From positions 37,020-101,019 of the forward strand of contig JAGEMR010000108.1 in the NCBI GenBank assembly GCA_021030915.1: a stretch of 64,000 bases of DNA, written 5' to 3'. The translations under genes and the position numbers were made by a program. Positions 21,652 through 33,195 of this stretch are shown one piece after another. Origin of the DNA: Astrothelium macrocarpum. Taxonomy: Eukaryota > Ascomycota > Dothideomycetes > Trypetheliales > Trypetheliaceae. How positions within the stretch are numbered: the stretch's first letter is position 1; the number at the start of each line of letters is the position of its first letter. The notes under the pieces are model-generated. The model saw only the letters and a list, made by a program, of their open reading frames with translations. It did not search any database and was not told the origin of the DNA.

Positions 21652-22106
21652 CACGGGACACTAAGAATTTCCTACGTTAGCATCCCTCCAGATCTACCCT
21701 AGTAAGCATTGAGGTGCATACTCTGACGGACAGAGGTGTGACTATGATACGTGGTCGAAGAAGAGAAGAGGAGCAAGCTCGCGAGCGTGCTGCCGCATGG
21801 AACATCCCCAGAACATGTGCGTAAAGGCCGAGAATGCAGCTATAAGTCTGAACTGTCTGACCGGAACCTGGTAGCGGCGGATGGGGAGGAATTGCCTCGG
21901 ACAAATAAGATCGGTACGGAGGTACGTCTTGTATAGCTGAGCTCAGGTCTGGTTTAGCCGTGGGAATACGGAGCAGAGGGCCCGACGTGGACCGAGTCTC
22001 GCCGCCAACAAAAGAGCCTCGGTAATGGCGGGGTGAGTTGGTAACTCTTCAACAATCCTTCTCCATCAATCCTACACGTTCGTGATTGGCTCAAGATTGA
22101 GTAAAG
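21652..22106. other. Divergent promoter region
   Basis: About 450 bases between the leftward carnitine acetyltransferase and the rightward mutarotase gene. No coding signal; presumably both promoters. Confidence 0.6.
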
Positions 22107-22519
22107 ATGAGTGCTCCATCCAGACGCATTGCGCAGTACGTATACCTCAAGCCAGAATATCTGGAGGAATACAAACAATGCCATGCAGCTGTGTGGCCCG
22201 AGGTCCTCCAGCAAATCAAAGATTGCAGCATTGAAGACTGTAGAGCTCCCTCCGTGTGATTTTCTCTTTTTCTTACTCATCCGTCATTCTCTTTTCAGAC
22301 TCGATTTCGTACGATGATGCCAATGGCATTCTCTTTGCCAGTTTCAAGTACGTCGGTAATGATTGGGACGCGGATATGAAGGCGATGGCAGCCAACCCCA
22401 AGGTCAAAGAATGGTGGCAAATGACAGATCAAATGCAAAAGAGCCCGGTCCCAGGCGCTACTGGAAGCGCGACAGGACCATGGTGGAAGCCACTCGAAGA
22501 AGTTTTTTACTGTGCATAA
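22107..22519 (+). CDS. L-rhamnose mutarotase-like protein
   Basis: Two exons, 22107-22239 and 22299-22519, give 117 residues, close to the family's usual 105-115. The dimeric alpha-beta barrel motif order is kept: YVYLKPEYLEEYKQCHAAVWPEV (with the conserved His), DYSISYDDANGILFASFKYV, then WWQMTDQMQ and the C-terminal WWKPLEEVF. The split codon T|AC at the intron creates the Tyr of the DYSI motif, which supports the GTAGAG donor despite its weak fit. Family role: converts alpha and beta anomers of L-rhamnose, feeding rhamnose catabolism. No other rhamnose gene is next to it here. Confidence 0.88.
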
Positions 22520-22693
22520 TGATTTTAATCAATTATAGAAGCATCGTAAAAAAATAGCCACGAATAGTGAATTCAGCTCACTCGTACACAAACCGGAGGT
22601 CGACGCTTCAGAAATACACGACCTCCCAACAGACCGGATAGAATGTTGTACACGTGCCATAGACAATTACCCAAATATCATTAACCCCATGCT

Positions 22694-24766
22694 CTATTGG
22701 TTCTCACTATATGTCTCTTTCATATCTTCAAAGTGTTCCCGAACTTCATCCGCCAACTTTCCTGCCGTGTCACCCATTATTGTCAGGACAAGGCTGTAAT
22801 TGTTTGCCAAGAATCTATCTCTTTTTCTCGCATCCGCCACGCCTTTGCTCAGCTTCGCCAGGAAATTCTCAAAATCCGTTCGCAGCCTTCCCAAACTATT
22901 GCTTACAGGTTCATCGTCACCAGCTTCACTGCTAAGCGCGAGAATTGCCTGTAGGAAATGCGCAAATTTCTGTGTCAGAGGATGCGGTGCTGTAGATGCA
23001 CCGCCTTGAGCGTTATTCGAAGTTAGGGCAAGTGCAGAAGTTGCGCTACGACCGGACAATGAAGATGTCGCTCGTTGGAGTGATTCACAATGCATGTCCA
23101 TGATCTTCTGGAATCGTGGCCAAAGCAGCATGTTCGTCCCATTGATATATCCATCCACAGCCGGGACTTTCCGTCGTTGTAACTCGAATGCGAAAGCCTG
23201 GTTGAGCCGTACGCAAATCAAGACGCCTAGGGCGTCTGTGTTGGGTTCGGAAATCAATTGTTTAGTAAGAGTTTGTCCTAACTCAAACGTCGGAGCAAAC
23301 AGAGTGGCGAATTTACGAGAGACGGCATGGAAGCCTTGCTTTGCAAAGAATTCAGTGAGAAAGGAGAATTCTGCAGATGCATTATCGATTAGGGCTAGGT
23401 TGAAAGACTTGAACGCCACCTCCAAGAAATGAGTAGATGGATCTTCTTCGGCAACATGAGAAGGCAAAGCAATATGAGTATTGGTTTTTATCACATCTGT
23501 TCTTCGACCGAGAGACAAGGCATCATGGGGAGCCGAAGGGATGCGAGAGTTGGCCGCGACATTCGACCTTCTACCAGAGTCAGAATCATTGCCAATGACT
23601 TCTTGTGCAGATATGACATGAGTCTTCAATTTATCTAGTGATGCTTTGTATCGGGTGAAATTGTTGAGATAGTACCATCTCATTGTGTTGATGTAAGCCT
23701 GACTGATATCCTCTGCAAGCTGAGGCTGATGCCGGAGCAGGAATGGGTAGATGTCTTTGTGCTTGAGAAGACCTTGCTGTTGTATAATCTGAGCGTTCAT
23801 ATTTGGAGATCGAATTGCCTTGACCTGAGAAACAAGGTAGTCTCGTATCCGTTCAATGGCTTTATTTGTGAGATTCTCCAATAACGGACGAAGGTCTTCT
23901 GCTGCTTGAACCTTGTTGCCGTCCTTTGTCCTTCCGTCAATCGTTCTGGCACGCTTCTCTACTTCTTCAAGTGCCTTGATCCAAGCTTCGTCAATTGGTC
24001 CTTCCATGATCTTCTTGACGATCACCGGAGACAGTGTAACGTCTTCGACAGCTGGGCCCAGAACCTTTTCGACTCGTTTTCGATTCTCCATTTTTGTGTT
24101 TAGAGCCGAAGAACGAGATTGCAGTGTTTCAATCTCAGAAGAGACAGTTCCCAAATCTTTTTGAAAGCCCATCAGATAGGTTTCCACCGACTTGAGAACA
24201 TCATCGCACGCCAAAATTGAGCGATGAAGCTCTTCGAACTTATCCCTCTCTTTCTCAAAACCTGCGATGGTATGAGCGCTGTCCACGTAAGCCTCTGTTG
24301 ATGAACGGGGTCTTGACGGCCTGGTTGTGCGATCCGCGGCTGCGAATTCTTGGAGACTCAACCCTCCAAAATCTATATCCTGCACTATGTCTTTTGAGCC
24401 ACCATCCTCGGACCTTCCCCTTTGTTCAGCCTCGGTCTCTTCCTCGGTTTTGAGTGATATACCAATGATCCCCTCGAGAACTTCCAAGGGATTCGGAACA
24501 TTGGCTACTGGTGACACGCTGAGCTCATGCTTTAAAGACGATCCACTAGGAGCTTTTTTGGGGCCTGGCAGACCCTCATTTGAGGCATTGGAAGTTAACG
24601 ACAACGAAGAGGCTCGAGACGGTAATCCAGGGCGTTGGGGGAGAGGATTAGGTGTCAAATGACTTGATCTTCGGGGCGATGCCGTGGCAGGCGAAAAAGG
24701 ACGATCCCGAGGAGGAGGTGATGCGGATGAGGGTGTTTGGGCGGGAGACCGATTCAACCACATCAT
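22694..24766 (-). CDS. VPS52: GARP/EARP tethering complex subunit Vps52
   Basis: Minus strand, single exon, 690 residues, the usual length for fungal Vps52/Sac2. After a Ser/Pro-rich N-terminus (about 1-100), the family region starts with a coiled-coil, FEELHRSILACDDVLKSVE...EIETLQSRSSALNTKMENR. It continues with LSPVIVKKIMEGPIDEAWIKALEEVEKR, RIRDYLVSQVKAIRSPNMNAQIIQQQ and INTMRWYYLNNFTRYKASLDKL. These blocks are typical of Vps52 and not of Cog6, which I considered first. The protein works at the trans-Golgi, tethering vesicles that return from endosomes, together with Vps51, Vps53 and Vps54. It is divergent with eIF5A, sharing a 437-base promoter region. Confidence 0.93.
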   Translation of the reverse strand: MMWLNRSPAQTPSSASPPPRDRPFSPATASPRRSSHLTPNPLPQRPGLPSRASSLSLTSNASNEGLPGPKKAPSGSSLKHELSVSPVANVPNPLEVLEGIIGISLKTEEETEAEQRGRSEDGGSKDIVQDIDFGGLSLQEFAAADRTTRPSRPRSSTEAYVDSAHTIAGFEKERDKFEELHRSILACDDVLKSVETYLMGFQKDLGTVSSEIETLQSRSSALNTKMENRKRVEKVLGPAVEDVTLSPVIVKKIMEGPIDEAWIKALEEVEKRARTIDGRTKDGNKVQAAEDLRPLLENLTNKAIERIRDYLVSQVKAIRSPNMNAQIIQQQGLLKHKDIYPFLLRHQPQLAEDISQAYINTMRWYYLNNFTRYKASLDKLKTHVISAQEVIGNDSDSGRRSNVAANSRIPSAPHDALSLGRRTDVIKTNTHIALPSHVAEEDPSTHFLEVAFKSFNLALIDNASAEFSFLTEFFAKQGFHAVSRKFATLFAPTFELGQTLTKQLISEPNTDALGVLICVRLNQAFAFELQRRKVPAVDGYINGTNMLLWPRFQKIMDMHCESLQRATSSLSGRSATSALALTSNNAQGGASTAPHPLTQKFAHFLQAILALSSEAGDDEPVSNSLGRLRTDFENFLAKLSKGVADARKRDRFLANNYSLVLTIMGDTAGKLADEVREHFEDMKETYSENQ

Positions 24767-25203
24767 TCATGCAGTGATAGGGTTAAATTATCTCGGATAT
24801 AATGAGCTATACATGTTGATGCCGGCAAGCGCAAGTACAATTTACACAGGGTTCACCCTTGATAGGACTTTAGGGAGAATATCGCAGTTGCAGCTTCACA
24901 CGAGGTAAACGCTGATGCTTTCAGCGTCATGTAGCAGTCAGACGAGAAACATGCCTGGTGAATTGGAGGAGCTGGAGTTTTGAAGATCGGAGGATGTGTA
25001 TAGTTACTCGTTTGGAACTAGCGTCAGAGAGGTACCAGAGGCCCGTACCCCGCGGTGCGCACTTTCCCTCCGCTCAAGACTTGATGTGCGAATCTTCTTT
25101 TAGTCCTCCACCCCGTCCCCCATCACCCCCAACTCACTCACACTTACCCTCTCTTCCGTGACTTTGCTTCTCTTTCGCTTCACTTACTTGCTCATCATTC
25201 AAT
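24767..25203. promoter_or_regulatory. Divergent promoter of VPS52 and eIF5A with C/T-rich leader
   Basis: The 95 bases before the eIF5A start (25108-25203) are strongly C/T-rich on the + strand, with runs such as CCACCCCGTCCCCCATCACC and CTTTGCTTCTCTTTCGCTTC. Pyrimidine-rich leaders of this kind are common in highly expressed fungal genes. No coding frame is seen. Confidence 0.6.
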
Positions 25204-25921
25204 ATGGCCGACGACGCTCAGGTAAGATTTCATGCCCAGTTGCAACTACCCCACCATGGGCTGCAAATCGCATCTGCTCTTATCCTTCACCACCGTCCGG
25301 TGAGAGAGAGATCTTGCGCTGACTTGACCATCTTCCATAGCACGATGTTACCTTTGAGAGCGCTGATGCCGGTGCCTCTGCCACCTACCCTATGCAATGC
25401 TCTGCCTTGAGGAAGAACGGCTTCGTTGTGATTAAGAGCCGCCCCTGCAAGATTGTCGAAATGTCTACCTCCAAGACCGGAAAGCACGGTCATGCCAAGG
25501 TCCATCTCGTCGCCATTGACATTTTCACTTCCAAGAAACTTGAAGATCTCTGCCCCTCTACCCACAACATGGATGTGCCCAATGTCAGCCGCAAGGAATA
25601 CCAACTTGTAAGTCACCATCGTTGTCCACTGAAGTTATAGTCGCCCACTAACCCCGCTGACAGCTTGATGTTACCGATGACGGCTTTCTCTCTCTCATGT
25701 CCGATGATGGGTCCACCAAAGATGATGTCAAGCTTCCTGACGGTGAAGTCGGCGACAAGATTAGCAAGCTCTTCACCGAGGATGGAAAGGATACCAGTAT
25801 GTTCAAGTCAGGCTTCTATATGTGCAGGTCATTTATTGACTATCTCGCAGATGTCATTGTCCTTACTGCCATGGGTGAGGAGGCGGCTATTGATGCCAAG
25901 GAAGCGCCCAAGGGTGCTTAA
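25204..25921 (+). CDS. Translation factor eIF5A (hypusine-containing)
   Basis: Four exons, 25204-25221 (only six codons), 25341-25607, 25664-25796 and 25851-25921, give 162 residues. The hypusination loop STSKTGKHGHAK is intact, with the modified Lys at about residue 54. The OB-fold C-terminal half includes LPDGEVGDKISKLF and VLTAMGEEAAIDAKEAPKG. eIF5A relieves ribosome stalling at difficult peptide bonds and helps termination; deoxyhypusine synthase and hydroxylase modify the Lys. The third intron splits the Asn codon (A|AT) before VIVLTAMG. Reading through it would insert a 17-residue segment found in no eIF5A I know, so splicing is preferred. The initiator sits directly after a pyrimidine-rich leader. 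Confidence 0.97.
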
Positions 25922-26418
25922 ACACCCACTATCCGCCAATGTGGAGGGGTAAGCGAGCGAGCAGTAGGAGGGTCAAATTTAGCGAGCAAATGATTGCGGT
26001 TCCAAAGCGCGCAGGGAAAGTGTTACGATTCCGATTCCTGCTCTATGCATGCGCGTCTGTGGCTTTTGGCATGGTAGCGCTTCTCAATGGTGACGTAGGG
26101 TATTGGTTGGGTTTGTGCAATTTATGGATCGTCTTCTGCAAGCATCATGTTCGTGAAGAACATCATGATCTGAAAAGCTTGAGCGAGCGATATAAATGCT
26201 ACAGATGCCCGCAGTATAAGAAACTCATGGTTCATAGAATAAATTATTCCGCCGTCGACTGCGTTCAGCTCGTATAATACGCGTAGTTTCACTGTCCAAG
26301 ATTCCTAGAACCGCAAAACACAAAATGTCATGCCCAATCTCAGCACCTCTTTATTTTACACCTTCAATTCTACTAGTAGGCTCGAATCGAAATGTAGATC
26401 TAAGTTCACAGCCTCAGA
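25922..26418. other. Intergenic, no gene recognised
   Basis: About 500 bases of eIF5A 3' region and RRN7 promoter. A 112-residue frame at 25939-26277 has no conserved features and overlaps the likely eIF5A 3' UTR. Confidence 0.6.
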
Positions 26419-28359
26419 ATGTCTCAACGCGAGACATTTGAGGGTCCGACTTGTGGCATTGATAACTGCACTGCAACCAGATATTATGATGACGACGATG
26501 TTACAATTTGTGTGAGAGGACATGATCACCCCGTAAGTATCTTATCTCTGTACCAAGAAAAGGCCGTCTTTGGCCTTCTCATCAAAATTGCAGGAACTCC
26601 GGCCACGAGATTTTGAGAACGAAGACTACATTGCAGAATCTGGTCTAACGCGCGCAAGACGGACAAAAGAGCAACCGGAAAAAGTAGTCGAAAGTAAGTC
26701 GCGACATGGAAATTCCGTTGTGAATTTTCATAATAAGCACGAGCATGGCTGATGAATACATTCAGGACTTGGCAAACCACAGCAATTTCAGCTGCTTTTG
26801 CAATGTTATCAACTGGTGTTGTGGAAGCAAGCGTCATGGCTGATCAATGTGAAAAAGCTACCCAAAGAACTCGAGGTATTTTGGCACTCGGGTTTCCATT
26901 GCAAGACAATCAATCTGCTGACTCGTATGATAATCGTGGCTAGATCCTCATCCGAGATTTATGGGCCATTCGTTTGCAGAAGCTCGCTGCAAGAGTAAAT
27001 CTTGACGAAGAGGATGCAGAAGGCGACCAACGATCACAGTTCTACAGCAACCCCGAAGATTCGAACGTCGAGAGCGCAGATGAATCGCCGGGAAACATTG
27101 ATATATTTGAACTCACGAACGGGCCACGGCTAATCGAGACCTTGGCGTTATGCTACTTTGGTATCATGCTTTTGCGCTTGCCAATCAGCCCTGGCGACAT
27201 CCACCGCTGGGCTGCATGGGGTCAAATGCCATACAATGATGTTCTGAACGAACTTCCAGAAGCCATGCGACGCGCACTCGATCCGGGTTATCTTAGAAAT
27301 TTTCAACCCAAGACCCTCGTTCGAACTGGACAGGTCCAACGTGTCGTAGTAAGCATGGCCGTGGCTTATCATCGAGTACTTTACATGCAATTTCCACCAG
27401 TCAATCTACCACTTCTTCTCTATCGCTACATTAAACATCTCGCTCTTCCTCTTGAGATATACCCCTGCGTACGAAGCCTGGCCAAGCTTGTCAAATTGAA
27501 CTTTAGCTATCCTCCCAAAGCCAAAAAGGGGTGGCTATGTTTTGTGCCCGACGCACAGATTCTCTCTCTTATCATCATTTCCGTGAAATTGCTCTTCCCC
27601 GTATCCAAGCGCCGTATCCATCCTGCAACATCGGCCGAACCTGCATCAGTCGCCATGGACTGGGAAGCGTGGCTTTCAGCTAAGCGGATTCACGATACCA
27701 GGTTTTCGCTCTCGGGGCGCTTGGGCTATACTGACGCCTATGCAGCGAAGGATTCCGATGTATTCAGTTGGAATGATTCTCAAATGGATGACTACATGGA
27801 GTGGTATAATCGAATGTTCACTAGAGCAGAACCCCCAGATGACAGCGATTTCAGAAAGTCGCTATATGATCTCTTTCCCGTCGACACGCATTCGTCGCGA
27901 GCGCGGCCGGAGGGTCTTAATGAGGACTTGACCGCAAACGAAGAGGCACTGGAAGCGAGTCGGCGTGAAAGGATACATACAGTACAGAGCACACGCAGAC
28001 AAAGAAAAGTGGTTACAGAAGAAGATGCCAAGAGAAGGGCAGAGGCTGGAAAATCTACCCCACGTCCTGGCGACGTATATGGGCGATTTAGGGACGTGGA
28101 AGATTTGGATCGATCGGGAGCAGGGGGCAAGGTAATGAGAGCGCTATATGAAGCGGCAGCCGAAATCGCTGGGCTATCTTTGAAGACGATGGTATGGGCT
28201 GTTTTTAAAACGGAAAACAGGTTCGACGGGTGGATTCAATCAGAGGAGAAGAAAAAAAGACAGAAAATAAGAGATATCGGAAGACTAGTGGACGAAGATG
28301 ACATGCAAGACCAGGGGTTGAAGGACATTCGACATGACGACGAAATGGAAGATGTCTAA
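26419..28359 (+). CDS. RRN7: RNA polymerase I core factor subunit Rrn7 (TAF1B/TFIIB-like)
   Basis: Four exons, 26419-26532, 26594-26693, 26766-26875 and 26944-28359, give 579 residues. The N-terminus carries a zinc ribbon (C12, C17, C31, H35 in CGIDNC...TICVRGH), the hallmark of the TFIIB-like Rrn7 family. Next comes the conserved block FQLLLQCYQLVLWKQASWLI, then LIRDLWAIRLQKLAAR, formed by joining exons 3 and 4, and a cyclin-fold region (LIETLALCYFGIMLLRLPISPGD, LPLEIYPCVRSLAKLVKLNF). The protein helps load Pol I at rDNA promoters with Rrn6 and Rrn11. Its C-terminus is charged and acidic. The 68-nt third intron is open in one frame, so automatic annotation may miss it, but splicing restores LWAIRLQ. 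Confidence 0.9.
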
Positions 28360-28738
28360 TCAACGAGAACTTGAGCCTGAACATGAAGCTCAACCTGAGA
28401 TTGTAGCGTCTTAACAGTGAACAAAAGAATATCTGAATTATAATCCTTGAGCCATTTCCAAGCAGCACGACTCAATACGGCTTGGTCGATGCTTATCAAA
28501 GAAACAAAGCTGAGGAGAAGCGATGCCTTGATCTTTGGCTATCTTGCCTGGCAGTTAATTGAAAGGGAGAGAAGTTCGTTATGAAAATACTCCATACACT
28601 TGAAGTGCATTGCCAATAATTTGTCCAACTCGCTTAGGTATCCACACTAGCGCCCCACCAGCGGTAATGATATCAAGCCTTTAGGAAACTGGCAACTCTA
28701 CCACTTAAACCGACACTTTTTCATCTCACCTCGTCAAC
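28360..28738. other. Intergenic with promoter of the ubiquitin-eL40 gene
   Basis: About 380 bases. The last part (CACTTTTTCATCTCACCTCG) is a pyrimidine-rich leader leading into the split start codon of the next gene. Confidence 0.6.
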
Positions 28739-29522
28739 AGTACGTCGCCGATACACTTAATTATACCGTTTTAGACACTGCTAATACTACGCTTAACTGC
28801 AGTGCAGATGTAAGCCACTCACAGCCTCGCCAGGTTCGCCCGTTGAGCAAACGACAAAATTCGATATGACTCTCAAGCATAAGTGTCCCCGGCTAATGAT
28901 ATCAAATCTAGCTTCGTCAAGACCCTCACGGGCAAGACCATCACCCTTGAAGTTGAGTCTTCGGATACCATCGACAATGTAAAGAGCAAGATCCAAGACA
29001 AGGAGGGCATCCCCCCCGATCAGCAGCGCTTGATTTTTGCGGGCAAGCAACTGGAAGATGGCCGAACACTCAGCGACTACAACATCCAAAAGGTACTTGA
29101 TCTATATGCTTCATTGAAACAGGTTCACAAGGAGGATTGGAGTGATGGCCAAGGCTCCCACCATTCAAAAAATAGGATTGGAAATCACCTTTCCGAGAAC
29201 CCCTAAGATTCTGACGATGTCATCAAGTCGAACGAGCCGTTGCTAACTACCCTCGCCACAGGAATCCACTCTTCATTTGGTGCTTCGTCTTCGCGGCGGT
29301 ATTATTGAGCCTTCCCTCAAGGCCTTGGCTGCCAAGTACAACTGCGACAAGATGATCTGCCGGAAATGCTATGTATGTCCACGTTTTGCGCTTTCTTCGC
29401 TTTTGATATGAACAGCCAGGGCTAAAGAAGGCCAGGCTCGTTTGCCCCCACGTGCCACAAATTGCAGGAAGCGGAAGTGCGGCCATTCGAATCAACTTCG
29501 CCAGAAGAAGAAGATCAAATAG
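28739..29522 (+). CDS. Ubiquitin-60S ribosomal protein eL40 fusion, start codon split by an intron
   Basis: The proposed coding exons are 28739 (the A of ATG), 28803-28809 (7 nt), 28912-29092, 29262-29372 and 29436-29522, giving 128 residues: ubiquitin (76, ending LRLRGG) plus eL40 (52, ending RQKKKIK with CxxC zinc residues). Ubiquitin is cut off after translation and eL40 joins the large ribosomal subunit. The bases before the conserved GTAAGC donor read GTGCAGAT, not ATGCAGAT. A good donor (A|GTACGT at 28740) and an acceptor with CTAAT branch point (ending 28802) lie just upstream. Splicing them yields CAACATGCAGATCTTC, an ideal start context and the exact family N-terminus. Initiation at the unspliced GTG is the less likely alternative. 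The 169-nt third intron is long for this window. Confidence 0.92.
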
Positions 29523-30979
29523 ATTATTCGCTGGATGTGCCGGTCAGGCGCTCGTGGGAGAAGGTCTACGAATGGAGGACGGCGGATTTTCCTTTGTGAT
29601 GTTGCTCTAGCATGAAATCAACAAGCTCTTAACCAACACTATTTCTGCTCGTATTTGTAGAAATTGCATAGACTTACGGTCTCCTGGTGGACAGGTTCTA
29701 CAGATTCCCCCAAGCAATAATGTCCTATGGGAGTTTGGGGCTTGTAAATGCTGAAGAATCCGATCCACAAGCCATTACCTTGGCTTCCATCTCTTGCCAA
29801 TGATTCAATATGGTTCCCATCTTCGATTTCAAATAATTCAAGGTTTTAAAGTTGGTATTCAAACAGTGCTACGAGCATGACTGGGTGAATATCAAACACC
29901 AGTGCTTTCCCCCAACACCCGGAAATCAAACCTAATTTATCATCCGCTTTTTCACAATTCCATCCCACACGAGATACAAATGCACATCGGTACATTGTGA
30001 TGAACTGACCGAGACTACTTACACGACTTTACCCACATCTCCGCATTAGAGTGAAAAATTTTCTTCAAAACGTACAGCTTGGCACGCGACAGACCTACGT
30101 CGGACCCACTGACTACCGGGTCGGTGAAGAACACTTCCTACTGTGTCCGCTCTAGCACGCAACGCGAAATTGGGGGAAAGGCGGAATCACACTTTCCAAC
30201 GTGAAGCAGTGGAGATCTCTCAGCCGTGGCCCGGATAGAGGCCAACGCGGGTGTCTGTGAGCGTGACAGAACCTGTCTCGGCGCGTCCGAATAAGCCGCC
30301 AGTGAGCGCGCTGCATCGGCCGTGGATTCAGGTGTCGAAGGCTGGGGAGGGGGGGGATGACCCGGGGGGCGGCGGCCGCGGCTTGTTGGACTTTAATTTT
30401 CTTTGGAAGATATGCAGGACATAAGATATTCAGAGCTAGGCGGGTACGTAGTGACGTTTCGTTGAACACGACATAAACTGTGCAGAGCCGGAGGGACCAC
30501 AAAGATGCAAGTCCTTTTTATAAATGTTTGCGTGCAGATTGTAAGACTCTACGAGTTTGCCTATTGTAAAATTTGTAGAGATGGGATTGTTCAAAGAAAG
30601 TTTTGAGCATTTGCACAGTCCAAGGATCGGAAGTTATGTTTCATTGCTCTGCGGGGAGCGAGTGGGGACCATTTTGTGCAGTTCGCCTAGTAGCGTGAGA
30701 AGCGCGTCTTCGCGGTCAAGCACGTCTGGACGGACATTCCACCGTTAATACCTCCTTCTTCCCACTCAGCCCTCGACGTGCCCGACGTTCCTACAACACG
30801 CAATTATCTTCATGTGCTTCTGTACTATCTGTCTAATACGATAAGGATTTTTTTTGCTTTGCCTATCGCGTAAATCTTACCAATATCAGACGCGGCGGCA
30901 TTGGCGTCTGTTTCTGATATCGACTACGAGGCTGTGAAAGTTCTAATCTTTCTGCGCGTTTCAGGCCGCGTTCTCGGCC
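29523..30979. other. Intergenic, no gene recognised
   Basis: About 1.45 kb of eL40 3' region and the promoter of the FHA gene. A 116-residue minus-strand frame (30152-30502) lies over a G/C homopolymer-rich patch (around 30345-30380) and has no family features. Bases 30845-30865 include a T-run. Confidence 0.6.
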
Positions 30980-32615
30980 ATGGCGACTCCTCAGAACGAG
31001 GAAAAGTCATTGCAGCAAGCAAGTCCTTCTGCTCAGTCGTCTGCATCACGTCCTTCGCTGCTCCCAGCTTTTGAACCTCTATCGTCCTCTCCCACACTGC
31101 CAAGAGCCAAATGTGCAAAACGCAAGTATGGAGATAGGAACGCTGACATCAAGCATTATCCCACTCCTATTCCCACATCTTCGACCGGTATGCTGCCTTC
31201 ATCTCCACCACCAGCGCGTCCCGGCCTCAATCGTAACGTGTCAGCGATCTCAACCCTCGAAGAACGTGCACCTCTCGGCACTGTTCCAACAGTCGACGTG
31301 CCACTTTCTGGCGAACCAGTGTGTATCGGCCGTTCTGCCAACTCTTCGGATTACCAACTGTCGGCCAATCGTCTAATATCTCGCGTTCATATACGTGCTT
31401 TGTACCTCGCCCCCTCGTCCGAACACCCGTATGGAGAGATTGCGATAGAATGTCTTGGATGGAATGGAGCAAAAGTACATTGCAAGAACGAGATATACCA
31501 ATTAGCAAAAGGTGACACATTCGCATCGGATAGGCCTGAGGCACAAATTATCATCGACGTGTTAGAAACGCGTGTGTTGGTCGCGTGGCCGCAAAGAGAC
31601 GGAGGTAGGGAACGATCAAGTACAGGGTGGGAGGAAGAAGAAGAATCTCTGACACGGAATGTTGCTGAAAATGATGCTGGACAAGGAGTATTTGCTTCGA
31701 GTCCACCTCTTATGCCTGGCCGTTTGCAGTCTCCAGTGTCTCCGTCACCCTTACGGCTCCGGACTTCGACAGAGGCTGCTACCTTCTCGGTTTTGGATGT
31801 ACCGGATATAGATACCACCGGCGGAATCCAAGTTTATGAAGATCAGGATTCTGCAGAAGATCAGCAAAAATCTCCTTCACATCCAGATGACATACTCCAA
31901 CAAAGCTCAAATACTCTCCTGGAGCGCTCACCTATTCAGCTCTCCAAGTCCAATCTTTCTCTTGACTTTGAAGAGCATTCCGACAGCAATGAAGAAAACG
32001 ATCCAATCGTGCATTCATTCTATACTTCGGGGGAGAATCTGCTTTCGAGATTTGAATCAATCAAATCCGATCCTACCCCCACCCCTCGCCGTAACCGGTC
32101 CCACCTCAAGGCTCGTAACTCTTCCAACTCTCCAAAGCAAGGGGCGTCTTCCACGTCATCTCACAAAGTCCAAGTCAGTCCAATAAAGAACCACGTCATC
32201 AATCAGTTGGCATACTCGCGAGTCCATTCAATGCCTCTTTCCACAATCTTCAACAACTTGCCTTCGGATTTCAAGACTGATGTATCGCCTACGAGCACCC
32301 ATGGTAGCACCAAATTGACAGGCGAGGAGCTAAAGTCGATACTGGACTCGACGCCGTGCGTGGGTGAGATCAATCGTGAAGGGAAGGATGCAGCTGGAAA
32401 GCCACTAGAGAACGAGTTTTATTATGTGCCTGAAATGGATACTGATGATATGCGGAGGGATGCGGTTGTGGACGGCCTGGGCAAGCCAGGCTTGAGGGCT
32501 GTAAGAAAGCAGCACAAGGTGAGTTACTGTCTTTCGCGCATGCATTGTGCCGCGAGCTTTGCGCTAATCAAAGTCCCCTCTTTAGCAATATTATTGGAAG
32601 CGTCCTCGATTTTGA
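30980..32615 (+). CDS. FHA-domain protein, Tos4/Plm2-like
   Basis: Two exons, 30980-32518 and 32586-32615, give 522 residues. The last ten codons lie in the short second exon, which completes KQHKQYYWKRPRF, a conserved C-terminal motif of this fungal family. An FHA domain spans about residues 100-205 (VCIGRSANSSDYQLSANRLISRVHIRALYL...VLVAWPQ), with the GR, S and SxxH residues that read phosphothreonine. The rest is Ser/Pro/acidic and probably disordered, with many SP/TP sites. By homology it is a nuclear, G1/S-regulated chromatin factor in the Tos4/Plm2 group. Without splicing, the frame would run on through a hydrophobic stretch and lose the conserved end. Confidence 0.82.
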
Positions 32616-33195
32616 GGGCCCTAGGAATGATGACAGCAAAGAATTTTCCTCTATCCGTCATTTGCCTTGTGTAGCTATTTCATTCTCCGGCTTTCCTTCA
32701 ATGTATGTATATGTCGCGGCATAGCGCTCCACGAAGATACCAGTTGGTTCGTTGCTTTTCATTGGCATTCGGGGTGCATGATGATGGGTTGCTCAACGGC
32801 ACCCTGCAAAGGGGCCGTAAAAGTCGCGGTGTTATGAGGGAGCGCATGATCGTGCTGCGGTATTGCGGCGTCGCTTTGTGAAGATAAGTGGTGTGGCTTT
32901 GTCGAATGGATAGCTTCGAGTTGATATGTAGACTTAGCGTCGATTAGAGATGGATAGTAGAGAAGAATGTGAAGGTTTTGTTTGCTTAGCCTCAAGCAAT
33001 CACAGAATTCTGCCGGAGAGATGTGACGTCACTTGTAAGGATATGCGGTCGTGCGCGTCAGCACGTGCTCTGGCTGGGGTCGGTGGGCGCGCCAAGATTT
33101 CGCAGATAAGCGAGCCGCGTTAATTCTAACGTCCAGCCTTGGAAAAAAATACCAATATACAATCAGCCTTGCCCTAACAGCTCATTCATCGCAGC
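32616..33195. other. Intergenic, no gene recognised
   Basis: About 580 bases of FHA gene 3' region and promoter of the L1-domain gene. Short frames only. Confidence 0.6.

Noticed and set aside
22694..24766. First idea: Cog6 subunit
   Set aside because: Blocks such as EGPIDEAWIKALEE and NTMRWYYLNNFTRYKASL fit Vps52, not Cog6.
28803..28809. GTG as the start codon of the ubiquitin-eL40 gene
   Set aside because: The split-ATG model has a better donor, branch point and start context and restores the canonical Met; GTG starts are inefficient in nuclear genes.
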